DNA of 64,000 nt from Solihabitans fulvus (GCF_008386585.1 NZ_VUOB01000010.1:62001-126000), one strand, 5' to 3'. Shown: positions 17,445-27,585, numbered from the stretch's first letter. Translations and numbers: made by a program. Notes: a model not told the origin generated them from the sequence alone.

Positions 17445-17751
17445 ACCAGCCGCCGCTGAAGTACTGGAGCTTGAACGCCGTGATGTGGCCGCCGAGGACG
17501 GCCTCGTCGACCCTGCTGGACAGGCCGGTGCTCCACCTGGCGTCGTAGGTCGGCCCCGAGGTGTGTTCGTTGCAGGTGAGCTGCGTGGACAGGTCGTAGG
17601 TCACGCAGTCGCTCGACGTGCAGGCCGGCCCGCCGGCGGGACGGACGGGCGACTGGTGCCCATTCGGTGGGCGGCCCGGCGGAGTTTGCGTCAGTCGACA
17701 GAAATAGGTACCAGCCGAAATGTACGGGCGCGCAGAATTCGTCACCCACAT
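17445..17751 (-). pseudogene. Remnant of a gene for a small secreted cysteine-containing protein
   Basis: On the minus strand an open frame from ATG 17751 reads into protein-like sequence with evenly spaced cysteines (PACTSSDCVTYDLSTQLTC) and an ordered-looking end (HITAFKLQYFSGGW). It then runs without a stop into the antisense of the preceding gene's 3' end, so the natural C-terminus appears lost. The first 35 residues are less convincing, and a second minus-strand frame offers an alternative N-terminus, which hints at a frameshift. I cannot name the family. It may be a truncated secreted protein; coordinates are approximate. Confidence 0.4.
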
Positions 17752-17822
17752 GGTTGCCGGTGATCGGAGAATTCCCGCAACAAAGGAATCAGCGAACGAC
17801 GCGCGGACGCGGGCCGAACGGT

Positions 17823-17861
17823 CGAGGCGGGCCCGGCGCATCGCGTGCCGGGCCCGCCTCG
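17823..17861. terminator. Intrinsic terminator hairpin downstream of purH
   Basis: A perfect 15-bp G+C-rich stem (CGAGGCGGGCCCGGC / GCCGGGCCCGCCTCG) with a 9-base loop lies 28 bases past the purH stop on the minus strand. No long T-tract follows, as is usual in actinobacteria. Confidence 0.82.
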
Positions 17862-17888
17862 GGGGTCGAAAGGGTCGAGAGGGTCCGA

Positions 17889-19490
17889 TCAGTGCGCGAA
17901 GTGGCGGGTGCCGGTCAGGTAGAGCGTCACGCCGGCCGCCTCGGCCGCCGCGATCACCTCGGCATCCCGCACCGAGCCGCCCGGCTGCACCACGGCACGC
18001 ACTCCGGCGTCCAACAGCACCTGGAGGCCGTCGGGGAACGGGAAGAACGCGTCGGAGGCGGCCACCGAGCCGCCTGCCCGGTCGCCGGCCCGCGCCACCG
18101 CGAGCCGCGCGGCGTCGACCCGGTTGACCTGGCCCATGCCGGCCCCGACGGTCGCGCCGTCGTGCGCGAGCAGGATCGCGTTGGACTTGACCGCGCGGCA
18201 GGCCCGCCAGACGAAGGCGAGGTCGGCGAGCGTCTGCTCGTCGGCCGGCGAACCGCAGGCCAGCGACCAGTTCTTCGGGTCGTCGCCGTCGGCCTCGATG
18301 GTGTCGACCGTCTGCATGAGCAGGCCGCCGGACACCGCGCGGAGCTCGACCCCGCCGCGCACCCTGGGCTCCGCCACCAGCACGCGGACGTTCTTCTTGC
18401 GTGTCAACACATCCACCGCGCCATCGGCGTAGGACGGCGCCACCACGACCTCGGTGAAGATCTCCGCGACCTGCTCGGCCATCTCGACGGTGACCTCGCG
18501 GTTGGCCGCGATCACGCCGCCGAACGCGCTCAGTGGGTCGCAGGCGTGCGCCTTCCGGTGCGCGTCCGCGATCGCGCCCGCACCGTCCACAGTGGACACC
18601 GCGATGCCACACGGGTTGGCGTGCTTGATGATCGCCACGCATGCCTCGTCGTGGTCGAACGCGGCCCGCCACGCGGCGTCGGCGTCAACGTAGTTGTTGT
18701 AGGACATCTCCTTGCCGTGCAACTGCTGCGCGGTCGCCAGCCCGGCAGGGTCGGCGGCCGACACGTAGAGCGCGGCCCGCTGGTGCGGGTTCTCGCCGTA
18801 GCGCAGCACCGAGGAACGCTGCCAGGTCGCGCCCGCCCAGCCGGGGAACCCGGAGCCCTCGTCGTCGGGGGCAAGCGAGCTGCCGAGCCAGGACGCCACG
18901 GCCACGTCGTAGGACGCGGTGTGCCGGAACGCCGCCACCGCGAGGTGCTGCCGGTCGGCGAGCGTGAAGCCGCCTGCCCGCACCTGGTCGAGCACCCAGT
19001 CGTAGCTGGTCGGGTCGACCACGACGGCCACGCTGGCGTGGTTCTTCGCCGAGGCGCGCACCATGGCGGGGCCGCCGATGTCGATCTGCTCGACGCAGTC
19101 GTCCTGCGAGGCGCCGGAGGCGACGGTCTGGGTGAACGGGTAGAGGTTCACCACCAGCAGGTCGAACGGCTCGATGCCCAGCTGCGCCAACTGTTCGACG
19201 TGCGCAGGCCGCCGGGTGTCGGCGAGCAGGCCGGCGTGCACCTTCGGGTGCAGGGTCTTCACCCTGCCGTCGAGGCACTCGGGGAACCCGGTCACCTGCT
19301 CGACCGGGGTCACCGGCAGGCCTGCCTCGGCGATCGCCTTGGCGGTGCCACCGGTGGAGACGATCTCCACGCCGGCCGCGTGCAACCCGGCGGCCAGCTC
19401 GGCAAGCCCCGCCTTGTCGGAAACCCCGATCAGTGCCCGGCGAACCGGCCGCCGTTCGTGCACAGTCCCCGCGGAGTGGGTTGCGGTCAC
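17889..19490 (-). CDS. purH: Bifunctional AICAR transformylase/IMP cyclohydrolase PurH
   Basis: The 533-residue enzyme catalysing the last two steps of de novo IMP synthesis, using 10-formyl-THF. The N-terminal IMP cyclohydrolase/MGS-like domain shows [19 protein letters not shown] and [13 protein letters not shown]. The transformylase domain shows [10 protein letters not shown] (with the catalytic Lys-His pair), [10 protein letters not shown], and the C-terminal DAFFPFPDG and QPGGSVRD motifs, ending GTRHFAH. The GTG at 19490 follows AAGGTGAG and overlaps the purN stop by GTGA, giving a coupled purN-purH operon. Product IMP feeds the GuaB/GuaA reactions encoded later in the window. Confidence 0.97.
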   Translation of the reverse strand: MTATHSAGTVHERRPVRRALIGVSDKAGLAELAAGLHAAGVEIVSTGGTAKAIAEAGLPVTPVEQVTGFPECLDGRVKTLHPKVHAGLLADTRRPAHVEQLAQLGIEPFDLLVVNLYPFTQTVASGASQDDCVEQIDIGGPAMVRASAKNHASVAVVVDPTSYDWVLDQVRAGGFTLADRQHLAVAAFRHTASYDVAVASWLGSSLAPDDEGSGFPGWAGATWQRSSVLRYGENPHQRAALYVSAADPAGLATAQQLHGKEMSYNNYVDADAAWRAAFDHDEACVAIIKHANPCGIAVSTVDGAGAIADAHRKAHACDPLSAFGGVIAANREVTVEMAEQVAEIFTEVVVAPSYADGAVDVLTRKKNVRVLVAEPRVRGGVELRAVSGGLLMQTVDTIEADGDDPKNWSLACGSPADEQTLADLAFVWRACRAVKSNAILLAHDGATVGAGMGQVNRVDAARLAVARAGDRAGGSVAASDAFFPFPDGLQVLLDAGVRAVVQPGGSVRDAEVIAAAEAAGVTLYLTGTRHFAH

Positions 19491-20134
19491 GGAATGCTCA
19501 CCTTTCGTCCGTTCACGGTGCAGCCCTCGCGGGCCAGCCTGGCGACGACGTCGACGAGCAGCCGACGTTCCACCGCCTTGATCCGTTCGTGCAGGCCGTC
19601 GACGTCCTCGTCTGGACGCACCGACACGGCCTCCTGGGCCAGGATCGGCCCGGTGTCCACGCCCTCGTCCACCAGGTGCACGGTCGCCCCGGTGACGCGC
19701 ACACCGTAGGCGATGGCGTCCCGCACCGGATGCGCGCCGGGGAAGGCCGGCAGCAGGGCGGGGTGCGTGTTCACCAGCCGACCGCCGAAACCGGCGATGA
19801 AGGCTGGGCCGACGATCTTCATGAATCCCGCCGACACCACCAGGTCCGGCCGGTGCGCGGCGACGGCCTCGGTCAGCGCGGTGTCCCACGCCGTCCTGTC
19901 CTCGTGGTCGCGCAGGCGGGTCACGAAGGTCCGCACGCCGGCCCGCTCGGCCCTGGCCAGCCCCTCGATGTCGGACCGGTCCGCGCCGACGGCGACCACC
20001 CGTGCCGGGAAGTCCTGGTCGGCGGCCGCGTCGAGCAGGGCCTGCAACAGGGTGCCCGAACCGGAGACGAGTACGACGATTCTGGCCGGCACCGGCAGGG
20101 TGAGCCGGTTGCTGTGCTGGTCTGTTGCGCTCAG
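19487..20134 (-). CDS. purN: Phosphoribosylglycinamide formyltransferase PurN
   Basis: A 215-residue folate-dependent GAR transformylase of purine synthesis. Visible motifs are [19 protein letters not shown] near the start, the catalytic region [19 protein letters not shown] (Asn and His), and [10 protein letters not shown] (Asp). The start is unusual: no ATG, GTG or TTG lies at the expected position. A CTG at 20134 stands exactly six bases after AGGAG and gives the family's usual length; the fallback is a GTG at 20092 without a ribosome site (201 residues). It is first in the purN-purH operon. Confidence 0.94.
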   Translation of the reverse strand: MSATDQHSNRLTLPVPARIVVLVSGSGTLLQALLDAAADQDFPARVVAVGADRSDIEGLARAERAGVRTFVTRLRDHEDRTAWDTALTEAVAAHRPDLVVSAGFMKIVGPAFIAGFGGRLVNTHPALLPAFPGAHPVRDAIAYGVRVTGATVHLVDEGVDTGPILAQEAVSVRPDEDVDGLHERIKAVERRLLVDVVARLAREGCTVNGRKVSIP

Positions 20135-20186
20135 CGTGATCTCCTGGCGGGTCGCGTCGAAAGCTCGCGACCAGCGTAAGCGGTGG

Positions 20187-21752
20187 CTAGTCGCTCTTGT
20201 CCGCCAGGTCCGGCCGGGCGGCGGGATCGCGCTCCGTGCGCGCCCCCGCAGGCGATTCCCCGGCTTCCTCGGCGTCCGCAGCGTCCACAGCCGAGTCGGC
20301 CGACCTGCCCGCAAAACCCGACCCGCCGTCCTCGGCGACGGGCTCTTCGTTGGCGGACTCCCCTACGGCGGACTCCTCTGCGGACTCCTCTGCGTCAGAT
20401 TCCTCGTCGAGGACGATCAGGTCCTCGGCGTCCCAGTCCGCGGGGAACTCCTCGGCGAACTCGTCGTCGAACTGGCCGATCAGGTCGTCCTCGAACGCCT
20501 CGAGTTCCTCGTCGTCCCCGGCCAGGTCCTCGTCCGCGTCGAACTCGTCCACATCGGACTCGTCGACCTCGACGGGCGCCGGCACGTCCCGCGGCCGGAC
20601 GAACCAGGCGACCAGGCCGCCTGGCACCGCGATCCAGCAGAAGCCGAGCACCGCGAACAGGCCGGCCGGCACGGTGACCGGATCGAAGGGCCCCGCGCCG
20701 AGCCGCCCGCCGGCCAGCGCCGCGAGCACCAGGCCGCCGCCCGCCACCACCACGGCGGCCACCAGCACGGCACGCAAGCGGCCGACGGGGGTGACGGCGG
20801 CGCTGCGGCAGCTCCAGCCGACCAGCCCACCGACCAGCGCTGGCAGCACCAGCACGACGGGCAGCCAGCCGACGTGCCTGGTCGGCAGCGCGGCCATCAA
20901 CGGCACGGCGGGCACCGAGCCGCCGACGAACTCCAGCGGGCTGATCGTGGCGTGGCCGATGGACAGGCCGGAACCGGCGAGGAACGACATCCCGGCGATC
21001 ACCGCGTTGGGCAGGTAGCCGAGGCACAGCAGCCAGACACCGAACTCAACGCCCATCGTCGGCCCGGCCGCCGCGAACAGCGTCCTGGTCGTCGACCAGG
21101 ACGACAGCAGGCTGACGGCGACGATCGCCGCGCCGGCCGCGAGCAGCGCGAACAGCCCGAGGACGCCGGCGATCAGGCCGCGAAGGGCCACCGGGTCGAG
21201 CCGGTCGAGCGCGGCGCGCAGCAACCCGCAGCGCCGCGCGAGCCCCAGCGTGGCGGCCAGGCCGGCGACCGCGCCGCAGCCGAAGAAGGCGACCGCCGGT
21301 GTCGCCTTCACCGGCGCGTCGGCGAGCATGAGTGCGAGCAGGCCGCCCGCCGCGGCGTGCGTCCCGGCGATGGCGAACACCACGGGTCGGGCCTGCACCG
21401 GCTGGTCGAGGTGCAGCCGTCGGGCGGCGCGCGCGGCGGCCCGCGCCGCCAGCAGCAGCACGATCGCCATGGGCAGCAACGGCAACGCGCCGAGCTGACC
21501 GCCGTCAAGGCGCAGCGGGACGTGGTGGGCGGCGAGCCAGCCGGGGATCGCGCCGGCCAGCACCCCGGCGAGGGAGAACCGGCCCTGCGCCGCCGTCGAG
21601 GCGACCAGGGCGAGCAGCGCGGCGATCGCCGCGTAGCTCAGCAGCACCGAGCCGGCGGCGGCCAGGCCGAGCACGCGCGCCCGTTCGGCGCGCGACAGCT
21701 CGGTGGTCGTACGCACGGATTCGGCGATTCCGTGCGGCATGGGCTGGAGCAC
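20187..21752 (-). CDS. perM: Polytopic membrane protein, PerM/DUF6350 family
   Basis: About 521 residues. Residues 1-395 contain ten or more hydrophobic helices; the last roughly 125 residues form a strongly acidic Asp/Glu-rich cytoplasmic tail. Size, topology and position next to purN match the mycobacterial Rv0955 (PerM), an integral membrane protein linked to cell division and persistence; the homology call leans on synteny. The GTG at 21752 is preferred because GGGAGGG lies five bases upstream; an ATG at 21740 is the alternative. It precedes purN with a gap of about 50 bases and may share its transcript. Confidence 0.78.
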   Translation of the reverse strand: MLQPMPHGIAESVRTTTELSRAERARVLGLAAAGSVLLSYAAIAALLALVASTAAQGRFSLAGVLAGAIPGWLAAHHVPLRLDGGQLGALPLLPMAIVLLLAARAAARAARRLHLDQPVQARPVVFAIAGTHAAAGGLLALMLADAPVKATPAVAFFGCGAVAGLAATLGLARRCGLLRAALDRLDPVALRGLIAGVLGLFALLAAGAAIVAVSLLSSWSTTRTLFAAAGPTMGVEFGVWLLCLGYLPNAVIAGMSFLAGSGLSIGHATISPLEFVGGSVPAVPLMAALPTRHVGWLPVVLVLPALVGGLVGWSCRSAAVTPVGRLRAVLVAAVVVAGGGLVLAALAGGRLGAGPFDPVTVPAGLFAVLGFCWIAVPGGLVAWFVRPRDVPAPVEVDESDVDEFDADEDLAGDDEELEAFEDDLIGQFDDEFAEEFPADWDAEDLIVLDEESDAEESAEESAVGESANEEPVAEDGGSGFAGRSADSAVDAADAEEAGESPAGARTERDPAARPDLADKSD

Positions 21753-21825
21753 CGGCACCCTCCCACTCTGGCAGTTCAGTTGGGCCGTCCGGGTGAGCCA
21801 CGCCGCTGATCAGGTCCGGACATAC

Positions 21826-21879
21826 ACGCCTCGGGCCCGCAACACCGGCGGTCAGCGCGGTGTTACGGGCCCGAGGCGT
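21826..21879. terminator. Long hairpin terminator
   Basis: A 14-bp stem (ACGCCTCGGGCCCG / CGGGCCCGAGGCGT), one C/A mismatch, then a further 7 bp (AACACCG / CGGTGTT) lie just beyond the stop of the 34 kDa antigen homologue on the minus strand. It separates that gene from perM. Confidence 0.83.
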
Positions 21880-21888
21880 CGCGGCGAT

Positions 21889-22635
21889 TCAGCCCTGGGT
21901 CGGGCCGTTGAAGCCACCGGGCGGCGTGCCCGGCTGACCGAACTGCTGCGGCTGACCGGGCTGGGCCACCTGTCCCGGCTGGCCGAACTGGCCGGGCTGC
22001 GGCATGAACGAGGTCTGCTGCGGGGCCTGCGGCTGCTGCGGCTGGGCCGGCGGCTGCTGCTGGCCGAACTGCTGCGGCTGCTGGCCGGGCTGCTGCGGCT
22101 GCTGGCCGGGCTGCTGCGGCTGCTGGCCGGGCTGCTGACCGAACTGGCCGGTCTGCGGGCCGCCCTGCGGGAAGCCGCCGGACTGCGGGTTCCAGCCGCC
22201 CGGCTGGCCGTACGGCGCGGCCGGCTTCGGCTGGAGCTTGAGGATGCCCGCGTCCGCCAGCACGGCCCCGACGGCCGCGAACATCTGGAGGATGGCGGCG
22301 ATCAGGATGACGACCACGATCGCCGGCGTGCTACCGGAGTAGTTCACCACGACCTGGAGCACCCACAGGGCGCCGATCACGCTGAGCAGCGCGCCGACCG
22401 GCAGCGCGGACGCCGGCGCCTTGGGCAGCGCGGGCAGGGCGGCGAGCAGTCCGCCGGCGAGCAGCACGTACACCGTGATGCCGACGAGGGACGCTTCGCC
22501 TGCAAAGGCACAGAAGTAGCTCACCAAGGCGAGCAGAGTTACCCCGAAGCCGATCAACTGACCGAGGTTCATACCGCCGAGCGGTGACGCCGAACCGCCG
22601 GCCTGTTGCTGAGGCGCGCCGTATGGCACGGACAT
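21889..22635 (-). CDS. 34 kDa antigenic protein family (DUF5336) membrane protein
   Basis: A 248-residue protein with four hydrophobic helices in the first 135 residues (MNLGQLIGFGVTLLALVSYF, LVGITVYVLLAGGLLAAL, VGALLSVIGALWVLQVVVNY, AIVVVILIAAILQMFAAVGA). A cytoplasmic tail of about 110 residues, built of Gly, Gln and Pro repeats (GQQPQQP), follows. This layout and its place between sucD and perM match M. tuberculosis Rv0954, the 34 kDa antigen homologue. The tail's tandem 24-base repeats are visible at about 22075-22140. Function is unknown; the family is associated with the cell pole and division apparatus. Start ATG 22635. Confidence 0.82.
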   Translation of the reverse strand: MSVPYGAPQQQAGGSASPLGGMNLGQLIGFGVTLLALVSYFCAFAGEASLVGITVYVLLAGGLLAALPALPKAPASALPVGALLSVIGALWVLQVVVNYSGSTPAIVVVILIAAILQMFAAVGAVLADAGILKLQPKPAAPYGQPGGWNPQSGGFPQGGPQTGQFGQQPGQQPQQPGQQPQQPGQQPQQFGQQQPPAQPQQPQAPQQTSFMPQPGQFGQPGQVAQPGQPQQFGQPGTPPGGFNGPTQG

Positions 22636-22759
22636 GGCGAGGTCTCCTCCTCCACCCAGAAGTCACACGTGACTGTGCGACAAAACGCTAGCTGATCCAC
22701 CCGATGGGACGAACACCGGAGCGACCAGGTTCCCCCAACCGGCCAAATCCACGACGAAG

Positions 22760-22801
22760 CACGCCGGGCCGGCCACCCATTCGGATGACCGGCCCGGCGT
22801 G
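22760..22801. terminator. Intrinsic terminator of the sucCD operon
   Basis: A perfect 13-bp stem (CACGCCGGGCCGG / CCGGCCCGGCGTG) with a 16-base loop begins 13 bases past the sucD stop on the minus strand. Confidence 0.84.
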
Positions 22802-22813
22802 TGACGATCGGGA

Positions 22814-23704
22814 TCAGCCGATCGACTGCATGATCTCCCGCATCAGCGCGGCGGTCTCGCTCGGCGTCTTGCCGACCTTGACCCCGGCGGCCTCGAGGGC
22901 CTCCTGCTTCGCGGCGGCGGTGCCGGCCGAGCCGGACACGATGGCGCCCGCGTGGCCCATCGTCTTGCCCTCCGGCGCGGTGAAGCCCGCGACGTAGCCG
23001 ACCACCGGCTTGGTGATGTTCGCCTTGATGTAGTCGGCGGCCCGCTCCTCGGCGTCGCCACCGATCTCGCCGATCATCACGATCGCAGCGGTCTCCGGGT
23101 CGTCCTGGAACGCCTGGAGCGCGTCGATGTGCGTGGTGCCGATGATCGGGTCGCCACCGATGCCGACCGCGGTGGAGAAACCGAAGTCCCGCAGCTCGTA
23201 CATCATCTGGTAGGTCAGCGTGCCGGACTTCGACACGAGGCCGATCTTGCCGGAGCCGCTGATGTTCGCCGGGATGATGCCGGCGTTGGACTTGCCGGGG
23301 CTGATCACGCCGGGGCAGTTCGGCCCGATGATCCGGGTCTTGTTGCCGGTCGCGACGGCGTGCGCCCAGAAGGCGGCGCTGTCGTGCACCGGGATGCCCT
23401 CGGTGATCACCACGGCCAGCTCGATGCCGGCGTCGATGGCCTCGAGCACGGCGCCCTTGGCGTGGGCCGGCGGCACGAAGATGACGGTCACGTCCGCGCC
23501 GGTGGCCTCCATGGCCTCGGCGACGGAGGCGAACACCGGCAGCACGGTGCCGTCGAAGTCGACCTTCTCACCGGCCTTGCGCGGGTTGACGCCACCGACG
23601 ATGTTGGTCCCGGAGGCCAGCATCCGCTTGGTGTGCTTGGTGCCCTCGGAGCCGGTCATCCCCTGGACGATGACCTTGCTGTTCTCGGTGATGAAGATAG
23701 CCAT
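22814..23704 (-). CDS. sucD: Succinyl-CoA synthetase alpha subunit SucD
   Basis: A 296-residue subunit of the TCA-cycle enzyme that converts succinyl-CoA to succinate with substrate-level phosphorylation. The N-terminal CoA-binding Rossmann fold is seen in [20 protein letters not shown] and the following GVNPRKAGE. The phosphohistidine loop is GHAGAIVSG near residue 245. [11 protein letters not shown] and [10 protein letters not shown] are also typical. Start ATG 23704 lies three bases after the sucC stop, so the two are one operon. Confidence 0.97.
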   Translation of the reverse strand: MAIFITENSKVIVQGMTGSEGTKHTKRMLASGTNIVGGVNPRKAGEKVDFDGTVLPVFASVAEAMEATGADVTVIFVPPAHAKGAVLEAIDAGIELAVVITEGIPVHDSAAFWAHAVATGNKTRIIGPNCPGVISPGKSNAGIIPANISGSGKIGLVSKSGTLTYQMMYELRDFGFSTAVGIGGDPIIGTTHIDALQAFQDDPETAAIVMIGEIGGDAEERAADYIKANITKPVVGYVAGFTAPEGKTMGHAGAIVSGSAGTAAAKQEALEAAGVKVGKTPSETAALMREIMQSIG

Positions 23705-23707
23705 CGG

Positions 23708-24877
23708 TCACGCCCCCGCTGCTGCGAGCTCGGCGGCCTTGTCGGCCGCGTTGTCCATCGTGTCGACCACGGTCACCAACGGGTGGTTGGCCTCCGCGAG
23801 AATGCGGCGACCCTCCTCCACGTTGTTGCCGTCGAGGCGGACGACGAGCGGCTTGGTGGCCTCGTCGCCAAGGATCCCCAGCGCGGCCACGATTCCGTTG
23901 GCCACCGCGTCACAGGCGGTGATGCCGCCGAAGACGTTCACGAAGACGCTGCGCACGTCCGGATCGTGCAGGATGATGTCCAACCCGTTGGCCATCACCT
24001 CGGCCGACGCGCCGCCGCCGATGTCGAGGAAGTTCGCCGGCTTGACGCCGTTGTGCTTCTCGCCCGCGTACGCGACAACGTCCAGAGTGGACATGACCAG
24101 GCCGGCACCGTTTCCGATGATCCCGACCTGACCGTCCAGCTTGACGTAGTTGAGGTGCTTCTCCTTGGCCTTGGCCTCGAGCGGGTCCTCGGCCTGCTTG
24201 TCGACCAGGTCGGCGTGCGCCGGGTGGCGGAACGCCGCGTTGTCGTCAAGGGTCACCTTGCCGTCCAGCGCGATGATCTTGTCCTGCGGGTCGCGCACCA
24301 GCGGGTTCACCTCGACGAGCGTGGCGTCCTCGGCGACGAAGGTGTCCCACAGCTTCACGATCACGTTGGCCACCTGGTCGGCGACCTCGGCCGGGAACTT
24401 CGCCGCGGCGACGATCTCGTTGGCCTTGGCCAGGTCGACACCCGTGATCGGGTCGACCGGGATCTTGGCCAGCGCCTCCGGCTTGGTGGCGGCGACCTCC
24501 TCGATCTCCATGCCGCCCTCGACCGAGGCCATCGCCAGGAAGGTGCGGTTGGTGCGGTCGAGGAGGAAGGAGAAGTAGTACTCCTCCGCGATGTCGGAGG
24601 CCGGGGTCACCAGCACGCGGTGCACGGTGTGGCCCTTGATGTCGAGGCCGAGGATGGCCTCGGCCTTGGCCTCGGTCTCCTCGGGGGTCTCGGCCAGCTT
24701 CACGCCGCCGGCCTTGCCCCGCCCACCGGTCTTGACCTGGGCCTTGACGACCACGGTCTGACCGAGGCGCTCGGCGATGGCCTTGGCGTCGGCTGGGGTG
24801 GTTGCCACGTCTCCCGGCAGTACCGGGACCTCGTGGGCGGCGAAGAGATCCTTCGCCTGGTACTCGTACAGGTCCAC
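23708..24877 (-). CDS. sucC: Succinyl-CoA synthetase beta subunit SucC
   Basis: A 389-residue ATP-grasp subunit pairing with SucD. The GTG start at 24877 gives [19 protein letters not shown], the standard N-terminus, with a GGAG site upstream; the open frame further 5' lacks coding features. ATP-grasp elements include [11 protein letters not shown], and the C-terminal flavodoxin-like domain shows [22 protein letters not shown] and [13 protein letters not shown]. It leads the sucC-sucD operon. Confidence 0.97.
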   Translation of the reverse strand: MDLYEYQAKDLFAAHEVPVLPGDVATTPADAKAIAERLGQTVVVKAQVKTGGRGKAGGVKLAETPEETEAKAEAILGLDIKGHTVHRVLVTPASDIAEEYYFSFLLDRTNRTFLAMASVEGGMEIEEVAATKPEALAKIPVDPITGVDLAKANEIVAAAKFPAEVADQVANVIVKLWDTFVAEDATLVEVNPLVRDPQDKIIALDGKVTLDDNAAFRHPAHADLVDKQAEDPLEAKAKEKHLNYVKLDGQVGIIGNGAGLVMSTLDVVAYAGEKHNGVKPANFLDIGGGASAEVMANGLDIILHDPDVRSVFVNVFGGITACDAVANGIVAALGILGDEATKPLVVRLDGNNVEEGRRILAEANHPLVTVVDTMDNAADKAAELAAAGA

Positions 24878-25217
24878 TCGAGTCTCCTGCGACGTCGGTG
24901 TCGGACTTCGACCGCGTCCCAGGGGTGGTCCTTGGGTCCGGCGCTCCAGGCAGGGCCTGGATGCGATCCCGGAAAGCTCATACGCACCAGGCAAGACCTG
25001 AAGCGCCGGCTGAACCGTCATTCGGGACCGTGGACGCGGCCTTGGCAGACACTATCGACCTGCGTGGACCATCCGCACGCCGTACCCGGTGAGGTCTGTC
25101 ACCGTGCGCGAACACACCAGTAAGGCGGATCACGCCTGTGGTGTGGGACACCCTCGGACGTGCGGGCTTCTGAACCGTGCCGGCCTGCGCGTCCAGTTAG
25201 GAGGGAGGCCGACAGCT
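24878..25217. other. Intergenic region upstream of sucC
   Basis: This 340-base gap must contain the minus-strand promoter of sucC and the end of the icmB transcript. Weak -10-like motifs occur, but no convincing -35/-10 pair was found. A 7-bp inverted repeat (GGCCGAC at 25207-25213 with GTCGGCC at 25224-25230) straddles the icmB stop and may help terminate it. No gene is supported here. Confidence 0.5.
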
Positions 25218-25625
25218 TCAGGCGTCGGCCGCCTGCGCCACGTTCGAGCGCACCCAGTCGACGATCTCGGTCGTGGTCGCGCCGGGGGTGAAGATCTTGG
25301 CGACGCCGAGCTCCGCGAGCTTGGGCAGGTCCTCCTCCGGCACGATGCCGCCGCCGAACACGACGACGTCCTCCGCGCCCTTCTCCCGCAGCAGCTCGAT
25401 CACCTTCGCGAACAGCGTCATGTGCGCGCCGGACAGCACGGACAGGCCGACCGCGTCGGCGTCCTCCTGGAGGGCGGTCTCCACGACCTGTTCCGGCGTC
25501 TGGTGCAGGCCGGTGTAGACGACCTCCATGCCGGCGTCGCGCAGCGCGCGGGCGACCACCTTCGCGCCCCGGTCATGCCCGTCGAGGCCTGGCTTGGCCA
25601 CGACCACACGAATACGACCGCTCAT
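25218..25625 (-). CDS. icmB: Isobutyryl-CoA mutase small (cobalamin-binding) subunit, IcmB-like
   Basis: A 135-residue stand-alone B12-binding subunit. It carries the DxHxxG cobalamin motif in [20 protein letters not shown] near residue 13, followed by [11 protein letters not shown] and [11 protein letters not shown], which complete the B12 pocket. Length and sequence match IcmB of Streptomyces as I remember it; IcmB pairs with a separate large subunit IcmA to interconvert isobutyryl- and n-butyryl-CoA. No large subunit is present in the window, so the partner must be elsewhere. It could also serve another two-subunit acyl-CoA mutase. Confidence 0.84.
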   Translation of the reverse strand: MSGRIRVVVAKPGLDGHDRGAKVVARALRDAGMEVVYTGLHQTPEQVVETALQEDADAVGLSVLSGAHMTLFAKVIELLREKGAEDVVVFGGGIVPEEDLPKLAELGVAKIFTPGATTTEIVDWVRSNVAQAADA

Positions 25626-25691
25626 CAGAATCCTCCAGTAGCCAGCGCCTTGTGGGCCCGGAAACCACGTCGTCTCAGCGCATTATGCGGC

Positions 25692-27491
25692 CTACGCCCC
25701 GCGCGTGGCCGAAGTTGACCTACGCGCGGCCAGCACCGCCGAGACCACCAGCGCCGCCACGGCGGCCAACGCGAGCCAGGTGCCAGGCCCGACCGAGGAC
25801 CCCGGGGTGCGCGCCGAGGTCAGCGGCGCCTCCAGCGCGCGGACGAGGAGCACGGCCGCCGCGCCGAGCAGCAGCGCGGCCGCGCGCGGGGGCCTGCTGA
25901 CCGTGCCAAGCGCCAGCGCGACGAGCACCGTGACCAGCGCGAGCAGCATGCCCCATGACGCGGTGCGGAAGTCCGACCACAGGCCGGGCGCGACGTAGCC
26001 GGGCGCGCGCAGCGTCGGGAGGCCGAAGGCGCCGATGGTGAACAGCGCGGCGGCGAAGGCCGGGGCGGCGAAGTCAAGGCGCGGGGTGATGCCGGTGAGG
26101 TCGACCTCCTCGCGCTCGGCCGCGCCGGCCAGCCCGGCGCAGCAGGCCGCCGCGACGCCGAGCACCAGCGCGAGCACCGTGGACCACACGCCGAGCCCCG
26201 GCTGGATGGCGCCGAACTGGGTCGCGGTGATCGCCGCGTCCAGCTGCCCGCCCGCCGCCAGCGGCAACACGGCGAGCGCCACCAGGAAGGCGGGCCGGAC
26301 GGCGGCGGCGGCACCGCGGAACAGCAGCGGCAGGCTCAGCGCGACGAGCACGCCGGCGGCCGGGCCGAGCAGCCTTGCGGCGTAGTCGTCCGGGGCGGCC
26401 AGGCCGACCGGCACGTCGAGTTGTGGGCCGAGCCCGCCGCCGAGGGCGGCCAGCGCGGCCAGCAGGCCGAGCACGCCAGCGGCGAGCTGCGACCGGGACT
26501 GGCCGGGCAGCGACACCGCCGCGTCCCGCCGCGTCTCGCCGTCGGCCGAGGCCGGTTCGGTCCGACCGACGACTCCCGACAGCACGGCGAGCACCACGGC
26601 GACGGCCAACGCGGTCAGCGGTCCCCAGGTCACGTCGAGCCCGGCGACCGTGACCCCGGCGACGATCGGCGGCACGGTGACCCCGGCCAGCCCGGCGGCG
26701 ACGCCGAGCAGCCAGCCCCGGCGGGCGGCCGGCTCGCCGGCGCTGGCGGCCAGCGCGAGGCCGAGCGGCGCGGCCACGGCGAGCAGCAGCCCGCCGACCA
26801 GCGCGGTCGCCGGCGAGTCGAGCGGGCCGACGCCGAGCAGGTAGGGGTCGGTCGAGGCGAAGGAGGGGCCGAGCAGGCCGGCGCCGGCCAGCAACCCGAC
26901 GAACAGCAGTCCGGCGAGCCTGCCCTGCTTGCGGCGATCGTCGTCGGAGGCGTCGAAGCCCTCGGTCGGTTCGGCGCGCTCACCGGCCAGGGCCGCGGCG
27001 AGCACCCCGGCCGCGAGGACCGCCAGCCAGCCCGCGACGAGCAGCCACAGGCCGGCCGTCGGGTGCAGCGGCGCGAGGGAGTGCTGCCGGGTCAGCTCGG
27101 GCGTCCCCGCCCTGCTGGAGTCGACGGCGACCTGGAGGTCGACCAGGATCCGGCCCGGCGCGAACAGCGCGCTCGCGGCGAGCACGGCGGCCGAGGTGCG
27201 GGCGTGTCCCCGTGCCAGGAGCCCGGCCGCGACGGCAGGCGGCAGCAGGGTGAGCAGGACCAGCAGCGGCCAGGAGGTGTAGGCAGGCGGCGCGTCCTGA
27301 CCGGCGGCGACGCCGAGCGCGGCGCCGAGACCGACCAGCAGCGCGCCGACTCCGGCGATGCCGGCCGCGAGCCGGAGTCTGCCGGTGGCCGGCGTCGCCT
27401 GGTCGATCCGGTCGACCACGGCGGAGTGGTCGTCCTGGGCCTGCCCCGGCGCAGCCGAGCTGGATCGCGTCGAACGTGCCCGCTCAGTCAT
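25692..27491 (-). CDS. Large polytopic membrane protein of unknown function
   Basis: A 599-residue, very Ala/Leu/Gly-rich protein with about 15 hydrophobic helices spread over the full length after a polar first 45 residues. No transporter signature, catalytic motif or recognised domain is visible. One cytoplasmic loop near residue 195 is charged (ASDDDRRKQGR). ATG 27491 (MTERARSTRSS) is chosen over in-frame upstream codons because the sequence before it is poor and AGGGCG precedes the ATG. It is divergent from the lipase gene. Synteny with the mycobacterial sucC-M23 interval suggests an actinobacterial conserved hypothetical. Confidence 0.7.
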   Translation of the reverse strand: MTERARSTRSSSAAPGQAQDDHSAVVDRIDQATPATGRLRLAAGIAGVGALLVGLGAALGVAAGQDAPPAYTSWPLLVLLTLLPPAVAAGLLARGHARTSAAVLAASALFAPGRILVDLQVAVDSSRAGTPELTRQHSLAPLHPTAGLWLLVAGWLAVLAAGVLAAALAGERAEPTEGFDASDDDRRKQGRLAGLLFVGLLAGAGLLGPSFASTDPYLLGVGPLDSPATALVGGLLLAVAAPLGLALAASAGEPAARRGWLLGVAAGLAGVTVPPIVAGVTVAGLDVTWGPLTALAVAVVLAVLSGVVGRTEPASADGETRRDAAVSLPGQSRSQLAAGVLGLLAALAALGGGLGPQLDVPVGLAAPDDYAARLLGPAAGVLVALSLPLLFRGAAAAVRPAFLVALAVLPLAAGGQLDAAITATQFGAIQPGLGVWSTVLALVLGVAAACCAGLAGAAEREEVDLTGITPRLDFAAPAFAAALFTIGAFGLPTLRAPGYVAPGLWSDFRTASWGMLLALVTVLVALALGTVSRPPRAAALLLGAAAVLLVRALEAPLTSARTPGSSVGPGTWLALAAVAALVVSAVLAARRSTSATRGA

Positions 27492-27585
27492 CGCCCTGGA
27501 CGCTAGCAAGCCGGGGCGGGAAGGCAGAACGGCATGCCGGAACGGGCGCGCGGGGGTGACAAAACGGCACAACTTTCACGTAGTT

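Noticed and set aside
24878..25217. Possible small gene or RNA in the gap upstream of sucC
   Set aside because: No codon bias, ribosome site or stable structure beyond the small hairpin at the icmB stop.
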